From contig CP136945.1 in assembly GCA_041530395.1 (NCBI GenBank), positions 1,550,001 through 1,614,000 on the forward strand: a DNA stretch of 64,000 nucleotides. The letters run 5' to 3'. Positions within the stretch are counted from its first letter, which is position 1, and each line of letters begins with the position of its first letter. The stretch comes from Thermosynechococcaceae cyanobacterium Okahandja. GTDB lineage: Bacteria; Cyanobacteriota; Cyanobacteriia; Thermosynechococcales; Thermosynechococcaceae. This document shows positions 10,529 to 20,022 of the stretch, in pieces. Made by a program: the position numbers and the translations under genes. The notes below the pieces were generated by a model. It was not told where the DNA came from. It ran no database searches and saw only the letters and a program-made list of their open reading frames with translations.

Positions 10529-10789
10529 ATGCGAGTTCTTGATTTACCCCTTGCCGCCATTCGCCGTCCCCTCATCCGCCAGACGGATCCAGAAAAAGTG
10601 GCCGCCCTCATGGCCTCGATTGCCGAGATTGGCCAGCAGGAACCGATTGATGTCCTAGAAGTGGAGGGGCACTACTACGGTTTTTCCGGTTGCCATCGCT
10701 ACGAAGCCTGCCAACGCTTGGGGTTGCCCACCATTCGGGCACGGGTGCGGCGTGCCCCCCGGTCTGTGCTCCAGATGCACCTCGCTTAA
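10529..10789 (+). CDS. srx: Sulfiredoxin (ParB/Srx fold)
   Basis: An 86-residue protein with the sulfiredoxin active-site motif YGFSGCHRYEA, in which the cysteine follows FSG. Sulfiredoxin uses ATP to reduce over-oxidised (sulfinic) 2-Cys peroxiredoxins, a protection against photosynthetic peroxide. The N-terminal LDLPLAAIRRPLIRQTDPEKV is the usual ParB/Srx beginning. The start is the ATG at 10529; an upstream in-frame extension runs into the phycocyanin terminator and is rejected. Confidence 0.88.
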   Translation: MRVLDLPLAAIRRPLIRQTDPEKVAALMASIAEIGQQEPIDVLEVEGHYYGFSGCHRYEACQRLGLPTIRARVRRAPRSVLQMHLA

Positions 10790-10862
10790 GAGGCCGCCGC
10801 GAAGGCCAACCGATCGCGGTGGAGTTTGGTAAACTAGGCAAGAGCCTGTGAGATACGCCCCT

Positions 10863-11384
10863 ATGCCGCGATCGCAACGGAACGATAACTTCATTGACAA
10901 AACCTTTACGGTCATGGCCGATCTAATTCTGAAGGTGTTGCCCACCAACAGCCAGTCCAAGACGGCCTTTGCCTACTATCGGGATGGCATGTCGGCGCAA
11001 GCGGATGGCGAGTACGCCGAGGCACTAGAAAACTATCAAGCGGCGCTCGAGCTAGAGGAAGACCCCAACGACCGCAGCTACATCCTCTACAACATTGGCC
11101 TGATTCATGCCAGCAACGGTGAGCACGAGAAGGCTCTAGAGTACTACCATCAGGCGCTGGAGCTCAATCCGCGGATGCCCCAAGCCTTAAATAACGTGGC
11201 GGTGATCTACCACTATTTAGGCACGCTGGCCGAGGAGCAACAGCAGTCGGAGGAGGCGGAGCAATTATTTGATCGCGCGGCGGACTACTGGAAGCGAGCC
11301 ATTCAGCTTGCCCCCAACAACTACATTGAGGCGCAGAACTGGTTAAAAACCACTGGCCGCTCTAGCATGGATGTTTACTTTTAG
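10863..11384 (+). CDS. ycf3: Photosystem I assembly protein Ycf3
   Basis: A 173-residue protein with three tetratricopeptide repeats ([42 protein letters not shown]; a third ending [20 protein letters not shown]) and the family N-terminus [15 protein letters not shown]. It is a thylakoid-associated chaperone for photosystem I assembly. The ATG at 10863 matches the conserved N-terminus; a GTG five codons upstream is unlikely. gatC begins 10 bp downstream. Confidence 0.95.
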   Translation: MPRSQRNDNFIDKTFTVMADLILKVLPTNSQSKTAFAYYRDGMSAQADGEYAEALENYQAALELEEDPNDRSYILYNIGLIHASNGEHEKALEYYHQALELNPRMPQALNNVAVIYHYLGTLAEEQQQSEEAEQLFDRAADYWKRAIQLAPNNYIEAQNWLKTTGRSSMDVYF

Positions 11385-11394
11385 GTGTAGATCG

Positions 11395-11688
11395 ATGGCA
11401 ACTAAAATCATTACGGCAGAGGATGTGCGCAAGGTGGCTCACTTGGCGCGGTTGGCCATTGACGAGAGTGAAATGACGGCCTTAACCGCCCAACTCGACA
11501 GTATTCTTGACTACGTTAACCAGCTTAGTGAATTGGATGTGACCGATGTGGAACCCACCACCCGCGCCATTGAAGTGAGTAATGTGACCCGCCCCGATGT
11601 TTTAGAAACAACTGTGGATCGGGAAGCCCTACTGGCGATCGCCCCCGACCGCGAAGATGACTTTTTCCGCGTCCCCAAAATTATTTAG
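11395..11688 (+). CDS. gatC: Glutamyl-tRNA(Gln)/aspartyl-tRNA(Asn) amidotransferase subunit C
   Basis: A 97-residue small subunit of GatCAB, which converts misacylated Glu-tRNA(Gln) to Gln-tRNA(Gln). The family pattern is clear: [38 protein letters not shown], then [17 protein letters not shown] at the C-terminus. It starts at ATG 11395, 10 bp after ycf3, so the two are probably co-transcribed. gatA and gatB are not in the window. Confidence 0.95.
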   Translation: MATKIITAEDVRKVAHLARLAIDESEMTALTAQLDSILDYVNQLSELDVTDVEPTTRAIEVSNVTRPDVLETTVDREALLAIAPDREDDFFRVPKII

Positions 11689-11706
11689 TTTTATTTAGTT
11701 CCAGTT

Positions 11707-12174
11707 GTGCGCCGTAAGTCTCAGCCCCTGCAACTGGATTTATTTCCCTTTCTCTCGATTTTGGCCTGTACAATTGGCACCCTCATCCTCTTGGTGGTGG
11801 TCATTAGTGCCAGTAGCCTGAGTCGGGAGCGCACCACGGTGCAAATTTTAGCGCGGGAAAGGGCACAAAACGATGGCCGCACGCCGCGGTATCTGGAGTG
11901 CCGCCGCGATGGCGTCGTCATCCACCCCCAACAGACACTGGTGCCCCAACGGCAGTTGACCAGCAACACCTCCCTATTGGCCCTCTACCTTGCCAACCTC
12001 CGCAGCCGCAGCGATCGCGAGTACATTATTGTGGCGGTGCGTCCCGATGGCTTCCCCTGTTTTGAGCAGGTGCGCGAACAGGTGGAGCGGGCAGGGCTAG
12101 CCATTGGCTACGAACCCTTTGATGCCGACTGGGAACTGTGCGTCCCCGCCCCCGGGCGCTCTAACTGCCCCTAG
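11707..12174 (+). CDS. Membrane-anchored ExbD/TolR-like protein of unknown function
   Basis: A 155-residue protein with one transmembrane helix near the N-terminus (about residues 12-36, DLFPFLSILACTIGTLILL onward). The basic MRRKSQPLQLDLFPFL start and the single anchor resemble ExbD/TolR biopolymer-transport subunits, in which an aspartate lies at the membrane edge. The rest is a soluble domain (EYIIVAVRPDGFPCFEQVREQVERAGLAIGYEPFDADWEL). No ExbB/TolQ gene is adjacent, so transport is not shown. The start is a GTG 18 bp after gatC without a clear ribosome-binding site. The C-terminus overlaps the convergent TPR gene by 4 bp. Confidence 0.6.
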   Translation: MRRKSQPLQLDLFPFLSILACTIGTLILLVVVISASSLSRERTTVQILARERAQNDGRTPRYLECRRDGVVIHPQQTLVPQRQLTSNTSLLALYLANLRSRSDREYIIVAVRPDGFPCFEQVREQVERAGLAIGYEPFDADWELCVPAPGRSNCP

Positions 12175-13223
12175 TTGCGCTGGCGCATGGCCTCACGAAC
12201 CTTGGTTTCCCCCTGACGGTTGCCTTGCTCGCGGTAGAGTTTGAGGGCTGTCTGGTAGGCACTGCGCGCCTCTGAGCGCCGCCCCTGCACAGCCAAAGCA
12301 CGACCCAGCTTATAAAAGCCCTCAGGATTGTTGGGGTTAATGCGGGTAATTTGACGGTAGGTAGCCGCTGCTTCAAGGGGGTTATTTTGCTGCATCAGTA
12401 GATCCCCAAGCTGGATATAGGTGGGAATGCGCTCCGGCTGTAGGGAAATCATGCGGCGGTAGGCCTGCACCGCCCGCTGGGGTTCATTGGCAGTAGCCGC
12501 GAGTTCGGCAATCTGCTGCAAAAGGTCTAAGTCCCGCTGCGCCAGTGCCATAGCTTGGTCAATGGCCTGCCAACCGCTGCTGGGATCCCCCGCCGCCAAC
12601 AGTGCCATGCCTAAGTTCAGTTGTACCGAGGCATTATTGGGCGCTAAACTAGCGGCTTGGCGCAGGGTCGTTACGGCTTCTGTCACATTCCGCTGTTGCA
12701 GTAAAAGCACCCCCAACCCCTTGTAGGCCGACCAACTGCGTGGCTCTAGGCTAATCACTGAGCGATAGGACTGAATTGCGCCTTGGGGATCCCCCATCCG
12801 TGCCAAAATGACCGCTAGCCCCTCGTAGGCTTGGGCGTTGCGATTATTCAGGCGAATGGCCTGGCGATAAGCGGCAGCGGCACCGTGGTTTTCCCCCATC
12901 ATGCCGAGGCTGTAACCTAGGGCGTAGTAAAAATCTGGGTTTTGCCGATCTAGCTCAATTGCCTGCTGGTAGGCACGAGCCGCTTCGGGAAATTTCCCCT
13001 GCCGGGCATAAATAAAACCAATGGCAGAGTGAACCCGAGGATTGCGACTATCGCTTTGCAGCAATTGCTGATAGACTCCAAGGGCTTGGTCGTAGTTGCC
13101 TGCCTCAACTAAGCGGCGGCCTTCCTGCATCAGAACCGCCAATTGATTGTTGGCAAGGGCTGGGGGCATCAGGCCCAAGGCAAGGGCAACAGCCCCTAAG
13201 CTACACATCTGTCGTAAGTGCAT
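12171..13223 (-). CDS. Exported tetratricopeptide-repeat protein
   Basis: A 350-residue protein with a cleavable signal peptide (hydrophobic AVALALGLMPP, then ALA-NN) followed by about nine TPR units (for example ALGVYQQLLQSDSRNPRVHS, AARAYQQAIELDRQNPDFYY and AAAAYRQAIRLNNRNAQAYE). It probably acts as a scaffold for protein contacts in the periplasm or thylakoid lumen; no enzyme domain is present. It starts at ATG 13223 and is convergent with the TolR-like gene. The function is not recognised. Confidence 0.8.
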   Translation of the reverse strand: MHLRQMCSLGAVALALGLMPPALANNQLAVLMQEGRRLVEAGNYDQALGVYQQLLQSDSRNPRVHSAIGFIYARQGKFPEAARAYQQAIELDRQNPDFYYALGYSLGMMGENHGAAAAYRQAIRLNNRNAQAYEGLAVILARMGDPQGAIQSYRSVISLEPRSWSAYKGLGVLLLQQRNVTEAVTTLRQAASLAPNNASVQLNLGMALLAAGDPSSGWQAIDQAMALAQRDLDLLQQIAELAATANEPQRAVQAYRRMISLQPERIPTYIQLGDLLMQQNNPLEAAATYRQITRINPNNPEGFYKLGRALAVQGRRSEARSAYQTALKLYREQGNRQGETKVREAMRQRN

Positions 13224-13405
13224 CGTGAGTGAGTCCTCCTCGCAACAATTAACCGCCGCTTAACGGTTGTTTACGGATCCCTTAAGACATACTGCAAATT
13301 CTGCCCTTGGCGATCGCCACAGGGTAAGAGATCTACTAAATGGCAAACTAAGGGTCTATTCTGGACAATTTTGACCCGAATGGCAAATCAAAAGGCAGGT
13401 GTCCA

Positions 13406-15394
13406 ATGGCAAGACGATGCAACATTGCCCTGATCGGCAGCTACAACAGTGGCAAAACGACCCTTCTTGACAGTATTTTGCGCCTCACCCACACCATCAA
13501 TGGCAAGGCCAGCAGTTTGCTCGACAGTAACCCCGAAGCCCGCGATCGCCAGATGGGCACAGAAATTAACCTAGCCGATGCCCATTTTGGCGACCTAGAG
13601 CTAACCCTACTCGACTGCCCCGGCTCAGTAGAGCTACTGCAAGAAACCCTGAATGCGTTAGTCGGGGTGGATATGGCCATTGTGGTGTGTGAACCCCTCA
13701 GCGATCGCGCCTTTACCCTCACCCCTCTATTCAAATTCCTAGACGATTGGCAGATTCCCCATATTCTTTTTGTCAACAAAATGGAGCGCGCCCACGATCC
13801 CTTCATGGAGATTCTGGCGGCCTATCGTCAGGTTTCAACTCGACCGTTGGTGCCCCACCAATACCCTATCTGGCAAGGGGATGATCTACTGGGCTACATT
13901 GATCTGGTCACTGAAGAAGCCTACCATTATCACGCCGGAGCCGCCGCCGATCTGGTGCCCTTCCCCGCCGAACTGCGACCCGCGGAGCAAGCAGCCCGCG
14001 CCGAACTCCTTGAAGCCTTGGCCAACTACGATGATCATTTGCTGGAGGAACTGCTCGAAGATATTGCCCCCGCCACCAGTGAAATTGAAGCGGATTTACG
14101 CTGGGAGTTAGGGGCTGACCTAATTGTGCCCGTCTTTTTTGGCAGCGCCCAAGCGGACTACGGCGTACGCCCATTGCTGGCAGCCCTAGAGCGCGAAGCG
14201 CCCGCTGCCGCGGAAACCACTGCCCATCGCCAGATCCGCAGCGATGAACCCCTCGCCCAAGTCCTGAAAACCTTTTATTTACCTCAGGGGGGCGGCAAAC
14301 TCTCCTTGGTGCGGCTGTGGCAGGGCACCCTCACCGATGGCATGAGCTTGAACGGGGTACGCATTGGCGGCCTCTATCGCGCCCTAGGTTCGCAACTGCA
14401 TGCCCAAAACCAGGCCACAGCGGGTGACATTGTCCTGCTGGCTCGCCTAGAGGGCATTGCCACCGGCGACACCCTGAGTGCCAGTGGCCAAGCAGCTCCG
14501 TTACCCCGCGCCCCACAGCTTGAGCCAGTGTATGCCTTGGCCATTACCCCCGCCAAGCGCAGTGATGAAGTCAAGCTCACCACCGCCCTGCAAAAACTCT
14601 TAGACGAAGACCCCGCCCTGCGCTGGGAGCACCACGGCGATACCCACGAAATTATCCTCTGGGGTCAAGGGGATATTCACCTGCACATTGCCCTTGATCG
14701 CCTGCGGCGCAAATACAACCTGCCCATGCAAACCCATCTGCCTCAGGTGCCCTACCGGGAAACCATTCGCCGCAGCACCCACAACAGCCATGGTCGCTAT
14801 AAGCATCAAACCGGTGGCCACGGCCAGTTTGGTGATGTTTATCTGGATATTACCCCCCTCAGTCGCGGCAGTGGCTTTCAGTTTGGCGAAACCATTGTCG
14901 GTGGTGTTGTACCAAAGCAGTATATTCCGGGGGTTGAGCAGGGGGTGCGGGACTTTCTCAGCCATGGGCCACTGGGGTTCCCGATGGTAGATTTGGCGGT
15001 GACCCTCACCAATGGCTCCTACCATTCGGTGGATAGCTCTGAGCAGGCCTTCCGCCAAGCGGCTCGCCTTGCCATGCAGGCAGGGATTCCCCGGTGCGAA
15101 CCGCAACTGCTCGAACCGATTATGGCGGTGCAGGTGTGGATGCCCCAAGCGTTTACCGCCAAAGTGATGCAAGCCCTCACAGGACGGCGCGGCCAAGTGC
15201 TGGGTTACGATCAAAAAGCGGGTTGGCCGGGGTGGGAGCAAATTGATGCGTACCTCCCCCAAGCGGAAATGCACGACTTTGTGGTGGAACTGCGCTCCAT
15301 TACCATGGGGGCGGGCGGCTTTCACTGGCAATTCGACCACCTGCAGGAAGTGCCGGAAAAATTAGCAACGGCCATTCTGGCACAGCGCAGTTAA
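13406..15394 (+). CDS. EF-G-like translational GTPase
   Basis: A 662-residue protein of EF-G architecture. The GTPase domain has P-loop GSYNSGKTT, G3 DCPGS and G4 NKME, where glutamate replaces the usual aspartate of NKxD. Domain II runs about 285-370, followed by III-V with GGHGQFGDVYLDI and GRRGQVLGYD. It is shorter than canonical EF-G (about 690-700) and diverged in its G motifs. It belongs to the second EF-G-like group found in many bacteria, whose role (elongation variant, recycling or stress) is unsettled. The 3' end overlaps the convergent glycosyltransferase gene by 4 bp. Confidence 0.8.
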   Translation: MARRCNIALIGSYNSGKTTLLDSILRLTHTINGKASSLLDSNPEARDRQMGTEINLADAHFGDLELTLLDCPGSVELLQETLNALVGVDMAIVVCEPLSDRAFTLTPLFKFLDDWQIPHILFVNKMERAHDPFMEILAAYRQVSTRPLVPHQYPIWQGDDLLGYIDLVTEEAYHYHAGAAADLVPFPAELRPAEQAARAELLEALANYDDHLLEELLEDIAPATSEIEADLRWELGADLIVPVFFGSAQADYGVRPLLAALEREAPAAAETTAHRQIRSDEPLAQVLKTFYLPQGGGKLSLVRLWQGTLTDGMSLNGVRIGGLYRALGSQLHAQNQATAGDIVLLARLEGIATGDTLSASGQAAPLPRAPQLEPVYALAITPAKRSDEVKLTTALQKLLDEDPALRWEHHGDTHEIILWGQGDIHLHIALDRLRRKYNLPMQTHLPQVPYRETIRRSTHNSHGRYKHQTGGHGQFGDVYLDITPLSRGSGFQFGETIVGGVVPKQYIPGVEQGVRDFLSHGPLGFPMVDLAVTLTNGSYHSVDSSEQAFRQAARLAMQAGIPRCEPQLLEPIMAVQVWMPQAFTAKVMQALTGRRGQVLGYDQKAGWPGWEQIDAYLPQAEMHDFVVELRSITMGAGGFHWQFDHLQEVPEKLATAILAQRS

Positions 15395-16266
15395 GCGATC
15401 GCCAGTTGGCTCACTTTGGCTTGGAGGTTTTGCAGCCGTGCCGCCATGATGGCTTCAATCTGCTGCCGCTGCTCCAGATCGGTGGCGCTCAGATCCTCGG
15501 GTACCGTTCCGGGGGCGGCCTGAAACTTGGCAAGTTGGCGATCAAAAAAGCTGCCAGCAAAGCGGCGGTACTCAACGGTTTTTTGCTCAAGGTGAGCCGT
15601 ATGGCAAAATCGGTGTAACCAGTGGGCATAGGCCGCATCCTCTGCTCCAAAGCGAAATTGCCGGAAAACGGCCTCTTCGGGAAAGCCGCCAATAAATTCG
15701 TGAACTTCGCGGCGCACCGCCAAATTGAGCACAAGGGTTTGCTCGAGGGTTTTCTGCCAGTAGGGATGGAGGCGATCGCGACAGTAAATACCCGTGCGCA
15801 CCGCGCCAAAATAGACCGGTGCCGTTGGTGTGCTGTAGGGTTCCGGCAGCGGCTGGTTCAGGATCGATAGGGCCAAGAACAAGTGCTCAGGGCGGTAGAG
15901 GTCATCGGCATCGCAAAAGAAAATCACCTCCCCGTGGGCCAACCGCACCCCCGTATTCCGAGCCGCGGCAATGCCCCCATTGGTGGGTAGCCCCACCAGT
16001 TGCAGCGGTACCTCTGCTGGCCATGCCTCGCTGGCAACCGCACAGGTGGCATCGGTGGAACCATCACTGACAATAATCAGTTCCCCCCGCAAGGGCTGGG
16101 GATAGGCGCGCTCAAGATAGCGGCAACTGGCGGCAATACTGGCAAGGGTTTCGCGAAAAACCCCCTCCCCCCGCTGCTCCACAACATTGAAGGCGGGCAT
16201 CACAATCGAGAACGAGCTTAAGTCCGCAAGGGTCATGGTTAGGCTGCCAGCAAATTCCCCCTCCAT
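15391..16266 (-). CDS. Family 2 glycosyltransferase
   Basis: A 291-residue GT-A enzyme. It shows the nucleotide-sugar binding start FSIVMPAFNV, SDGSTDAT, the NGGIAAARNTG loop, and the metal-binding FFCDADD (DxD-type). It probably adds a sugar to a surface polysaccharide or glycolipid; the acceptor cannot be deduced. No transmembrane helix is evident. The ATG at 16266 is used; an internal ATG at 16236 is also plausible and begins closer to the conserved fold. Confidence 0.85.
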   Translation of the reverse strand: MEGEFAGSLTMTLADLSSFSIVMPAFNVVEQRGEGVFRETLASIAASCRYLERAYPQPLRGELIIVSDGSTDATCAVASEAWPAEVPLQLVGLPTNGGIAAARNTGVRLAHGEVIFFCDADDLYRPEHLFLALSILNQPLPEPYSTPTAPVYFGAVRTGIYCRDRLHPYWQKTLEQTLVLNLAVRREVHEFIGGFPEEAVFRQFRFGAEDAAYAHWLHRFCHTAHLEQKTVEYRRFAGSFFDRQLAKFQAAPGTVPEDLSATDLEQRQQIEAIMAARLQNLQAKVSQLAIA

Positions 16267-16355
16267 ATTCCCCTCAGCCGTGCCATTGATGCAAAATTCC
16301 GGTGAGGTGTTGACAAGGCACTCAGGGATTGGGTAACGTAATAAATGCTGAACTT

Positions 16356-16428
16356 GCCCCCATCGTCTAGAGGCCTAGGACACCTCCCTTTCACGGAGGC
16401 GACGGGGATTCGAATTCCCCTGGGGGTA
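16356..16428 (+). tRNA. trnE: tRNA-Glu (anticodon TTC)
   Basis: A 73-nt cloverleaf. The acceptor arms GCCCCCA and TGGGGGT pair, the anticodon stem is CCTCC/GGAGG with loop CTTTCAC (anticodon TTC at 16390-16392), and the T loop is TTCGAAT. CCA is not encoded. In cyanobacteria this tRNA also supplies glutamate for 5-aminolevulinate, hence for chlorophyll and the bilins used by the phycobilisome. Confidence 0.95.
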
Positions 16429-16478
16429 TCCACCAACGGCAAGCGCAACCGCCACTGAATGCCCTAATTCTACACGGC

Positions 16479-18011
16479 TCAAAGGGCAGCGGCATCCAGC
16501 ACGCCAATGGTTTGGTTGTAAATGGCTTGCGCTTCTTCCGGCGTATTGCCAATACTCACTAGACCCAATTTACCAAATTCAGATAGGGCACCCATCAGGT
16601 GAAACACTGTCCCCGTTTCGGTACTGGAGTCAAAGTGAAGGTGGTAGCGGGCAATCATATCCAGCAGATCGTTGGGCAGCAGGCCGCGATAGTGGGGTTG
16701 GCAAAGGTTATCGGAGGCAATATAGAACTTGGGGCGGCGGTGCTTACTGTAAAATAGCCCCGACTCTAGCTCATAATGACCATCGGTGAGAAACTGTAGC
16801 GTCATGAAGGGATGGGTGGTGCCCCCTTTGCGCAGGTTAATTTCAATGGCGGCTAAGGTCCATGCTTGCCGCTGCGGATCAAGGGTGGCAATAAAATCTA
16901 GGCCGTAATAGCCAATGACCCCCTGCTGCGCCAGATAGGTGCCAGCCCTGTACCCTAGCTCTTGTAATTGCCGCCGATAATCCGCGTGGGCAGGAAACTC
17001 ACAGCCAATGAAAATTTGTCCCTCAGGGGCATTCAAAAGCTGTTCATGGGTGGAGATAATTTCAACGCTGCCCTTGGGGGTAATCCGACCCTGAACGCTG
17101 GGCGATCGCTTCGGGGATCCCTCAACGAAGGCTTCGACAATGCCGCCAAGGGTGTTAAACCGCTGCCGATAGGAGTCCCACGTTTCATTTGGCGCTTGAA
17201 AGGTCATCCCCGCAAGGCTGTTTTCGAGCCGTTGTAGATGGGATGGCTCCATGGGATGGGTGGTCGGGCGCAGGTCTCGCAGATCTAGGAGGGCGTTCCC
17301 CTCGCCGGAAAAGGCTTCGTTGAGTTTCACCACCACCCGTGCCACTTCGGGGGATTTACTCTGGAGTTGGGCGATCGCCGGCACTAACTCAGAGACACTG
17401 GCTAAAAAGCCGCTGCCCACCGGATGGGGGATCCCCGCCGCAGCAAACAGTTCGCGGCTGCCCGCCTTTGTTCCCCAGTACAGCAAATCCGGATCCGTTG
17501 AGTAAAGGGGAATCCCCAACGCAACCGCCAGTTCCCGCTCAAGGGGGGTCGAGTTAAAACACACCATGTAGGCTTGATTAGGCCGTAGCGCTTGGCGGAT
17601 ACGCGCCACCAGACGGGGACGCTCCAAGATTTTGGCCGTCAAGGGTTTATCGGAGCGATCGTAGGTGGCCAACAGCAGCAGGCGATCGCGAGCGTGGGAG
17701 GTGGGCACCCCCGGCAGCAAATCAAGGTAGTAGTCAATAATACTCGGGTGCAGCGGCTGCGAGGTAATATAGACCATGCGCGTGCGGGGGTTGCGCAGTT
17801 GAATTAACGTGTAGAGTTGCCGTTCTTCGTAGTGGGTGTAGCCCGTAATTTTGGCAAGTTCCGGTTGCGGAAAGCTGAGGGAGGGAATCACCACAATATC
17901 CCGCTCAATACCCCCGGGGCCTTTGGGCAGTTCCGGTATAAAGGTTTCTGTCCCGTCCCAACACTCCTGTAGGCGGGTTTGGAGGCTGCGAAATTGCTGG
18001 GCAATGGACAT
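16479..18011 (-). CDS. ATP-grasp ligase of the PGM1-related family
   Basis: A protein of about 510 residues. The central ATP-grasp region includes RVVVKLNEAFSGEGNALLDL and the later GLDFIATLD plus IEINLRKGGTTHPFMTLQF, typical of carboxylate-amine ligases that form an acyl phosphate. The family is related to the pheganomycin peptide ligase PGM1, but the substrates of cyanobacterial members are not known to me. The start is ATG 18011; a TTG five codons upstream is less likely. It stands alone between tRNA-Glu and a divergent gene. Confidence 0.75.
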   Translation of the reverse strand: MSIAQQFRSLQTRLQECWDGTETFIPELPKGPGGIERDIVVIPSLSFPQPELAKITGYTHYEERQLYTLIQLRNPRTRMVYITSQPLHPSIIDYYLDLLPGVPTSHARDRLLLLATYDRSDKPLTAKILERPRLVARIRQALRPNQAYMVCFNSTPLERELAVALGIPLYSTDPDLLYWGTKAGSRELFAAAGIPHPVGSGFLASVSELVPAIAQLQSKSPEVARVVVKLNEAFSGEGNALLDLRDLRPTTHPMEPSHLQRLENSLAGMTFQAPNETWDSYRQRFNTLGGIVEAFVEGSPKRSPSVQGRITPKGSVEIISTHEQLLNAPEGQIFIGCEFPAHADYRRQLQELGYRAGTYLAQQGVIGYYGLDFIATLDPQRQAWTLAAIEINLRKGGTTHPFMTLQFLTDGHYELESGLFYSKHRRPKFYIASDNLCQPHYRGLLPNDLLDMIARYHLHFDSSTETGTVFHLMGALSEFGKLGLVSIGNTPEEAQAIYNQTIGVLDAAAL

Positions 18012-18151
18012 CCGCCAGTTCCCCAAAGACTTGTCCCCTAGTGTAGCAGCGCCTGCCTCCCTCCAAAGAACGTGCTTATCGCCATGTTGCCCAACAGCCG
18101 TGCCTTCACCAAAGCAAGCTAGACTTGAGGGGTGTCTTGGGAGTCAACTCA

Positions 18152-18586
18152 ATGAGTAACGATATTCCTGCGGATGCCTACGTCATCCTTGGTCTTGCCC
18201 AGTGCTTTGTCCAAGTGGAGGGAAAATTACAACCCGTAGAGATTATTGAGCCGATTCCCTCCGCTGCCCTTGAAGCCCTCCTGCACGGCCTGCCCACGTC
18301 CTATCGCTACGCCAAAGCCTTGACCTACACTCAGGCCATCGACACCGCCGCTGTATTGCCGCAGTTCCCCAGTACGGCGCACCTGTGCGATGACTACAGC
18401 GAACGCTTGGCGGCCACCGCCCGCACCTATATTGCCCGCCCCCAGAGTACCGCCCATATTCCCCTAGGGGAAACCTACGATGGGTTTAACACCTCCACTG
18501 AACGCAAGCGGGTGCTTAACTCCGAGCGCATGGTCACCGCCGCAGATAACGTCAAACAACACGCCTATACCCACCAAGTTCTTTAG
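18152..18586 (+). CDS. Conserved cyanobacterial protein of unknown function
   Basis: A 144-residue soluble protein (MSNDIPADAYVILGLAQCF to NVKQHAYTHQVL). I recognise the general pattern as a conserved cyanobacterial family but know no function. There is no signal peptide, membrane helix or catalytic motif. The start is ATG 18152, shortly after GGGAGTC. It ends 26 bp before the ybjN-like gene on the same strand, so the two may be co-transcribed. Confidence 0.7.
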   Translation: MSNDIPADAYVILGLAQCFVQVEGKLQPVEIIEPIPSAALEALLHGLPTSYRYAKALTYTQAIDTAAVLPQFPSTAHLCDDYSERLAATARTYIARPQSTAHIPLGETYDGFNTSTERKRVLNSERMVTAADNVKQHAYTHQVL

Positions 18587-18612
18587 AGAAATTAGAGTAA
18601 AGGAAGCCCCTC

Positions 18613-19065
18613 ATGGTCAGTGAAGTTCGTTCCCCTGCCCCTTCTGTTGCCGTGGACTCCACCGACTGGGTGGACATTGTGGAAACGGTAATTTCCGGAT
18701 TACACCAGGGGGAAGCGCCCCTAGTCGGCCAGACGGAAACTGGCAAAATTTGGATGTTTTGCTATGGGAGTGCCGAGGTCTTTGTGCAGTTAAGCGGCTA
18801 CAGCGAAGAAGATTTCCTCACCATTTGGTCGCCAGTCCTTCCTCTGCCGGTGGCGGATCCCTTGGAACTATACCAAAAGTTACTATCCCTCAACTGGCTG
18901 GCAACGCTGGAGGCACATTTTGCAGTAGCAGAAGAGCAGGTGCAGGTGGTAGCAACCCGTACCTTGGCAGGGATTTCAGCAGCGGAAATTGCTCGACTGA
19001 TTACGATTGTGGCTACCCTTGCGGATGACTACGATGATCTGCTCAAGGCTGAATTTATCCGGTGA
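18613..19065 (+). CDS. YbjN-domain protein
   Basis: A 150-residue protein with the YbjN fold, related to type III secretion chaperones (WMFCYGSAEVFVQLSGYSEEDF, YQKLLSLNWLATLEAHFAV, GISAAEIARLITIVATLADDYDDLL). Its exact role is unknown; YbjN-like proteins are proposed to act as cofactors or chaperones. The gene ends exactly where the right end of an IS605-type element begins, so its 3' flank has been replaced by the element but the coding sequence appears whole. Confidence 0.75.
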   Translation: MVSEVRSPAPSVAVDSTDWVDIVETVISGLHQGEAPLVGQTETGKIWMFCYGSAEVFVQLSGYSEEDFLTIWSPVLPLPVADPLELYQKLLSLNWLATLEAHFAVAEEQVQVVATRTLAGISAAEIARLITIVATLADDYDDLLKAEFIR

Positions 19066-20022
19066 CATCCTCCCGACGCTGACCCTGCCCCCAACCTCAC
19101 GATTGGGCATTCCTGCCCCACGCCACTTGTCTAGGTCAACGCCCCCCGACAGCCCGACTTGACAGGCGGTTTCCCTTCCCCAGCGTCCCTGGGATACTAC
19201 ATTTTCTAATCCACGATGCAACACCCTCTCTGCTGCCGCATGGTCACGATGCGTCCGATACCCGCACTCCGGACAATGATGCTCTCTGGCGTCCAGCGGT
19301 TTGGTAACAGTAGCGAAACAGGTTGGACAGGTTTGACTGGTGCCGTTGGGATTGACTTTCGCAAAGTACACCCCACGTTTCCAGCACACCCATGCCAGCA
19401 GAGATAAAAACTGTCCAAAAGCGGCATCAACACATTCCTTTCGCAGCATCCCCCGCGTTAACCCTTCGGTGCTGAGGTCTTCCGCAAAGATGGTTTGAGC
19501 GTGGTCACAGAGTTGATGCGCCGTCTTCAGATGGAAGTCTTGCCGACGGTTCGCTATCCGATGGTGCCGTCTAGCCACTTTCGTTTGAGCTTTTTCCCAA
19601 TTTCGAGACCCTTTTTGTTTTCGCGCCGCTCTGCGTTGCAGCAATTTCAGCTTGCCTTGCTCCGACTTGAACAACTTGGGTCGCTTGTAGAAACTGCCAT
19701 CCGAAAGGGTTAAGAATCGCTCCCATCCAAGGTCAATGCCAATGGCTCGACCATGAACTGGAGGGTCAGGAACCGACACGTCCGATTGGATAGTGACCAC
19801 AACGTACCATTGCGTCCCCCGTACTCTGGACACGACCCTCACCTGCTTGACCGTGAACCCGTCAGGGATGGGTCGATGCAGGTTGATACGCACTTCCCCG
19901 ATCTTGGGCAGCTTGATAACATTGCCCTTGATAGGGTTGTCCTTGAACTGGGGAAACACAAAGGACTTGAACTGACCGGCTTTGGGGACAGGCGCAGGGA
20001 TACGCGCAACACTGAAACACGA
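18976..20022 (-). pseudogene. tnpB: TnpB RNA-guided nuclease, N-terminally truncated
   Basis: A RuvC-type TnpB. The catalytic residues are present: D in AIGIDLGWERF, E in FAEDLSTEGL and D in THRDHAAAERVL. The zinc ribbon CPTC/CPEC follows the typical NPNGTSQTC. The first roughly 100 residues of a normal protein are absent: homology starts near KAGQFKSFVFPQFKD, and the open frame upstream runs into tRNA-Gly. The C-terminal 30 residues after VGRMSP are antisense ybjN, not TnpB. It is therefore probably inactive. Confidence 0.7.
19063..20022 (-). mobile_element. Truncated IS200/IS605-family (IS1341-type) element
   Basis: The remains of an element carrying only tnpB. The right end lies at the ybjN stop: on the minus strand the tnpB frame runs through CGTCGGGAGGATGTCA and then straight into antisense ybjN, which marks the junction. 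The left end is missing, because coding similarity breaks off just before tRNA-Gly (20023-20093). No tnpA is present. In related elements the 3' end also encodes the omega RNA whose guide is the flanking DNA. Confidence 0.65.
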
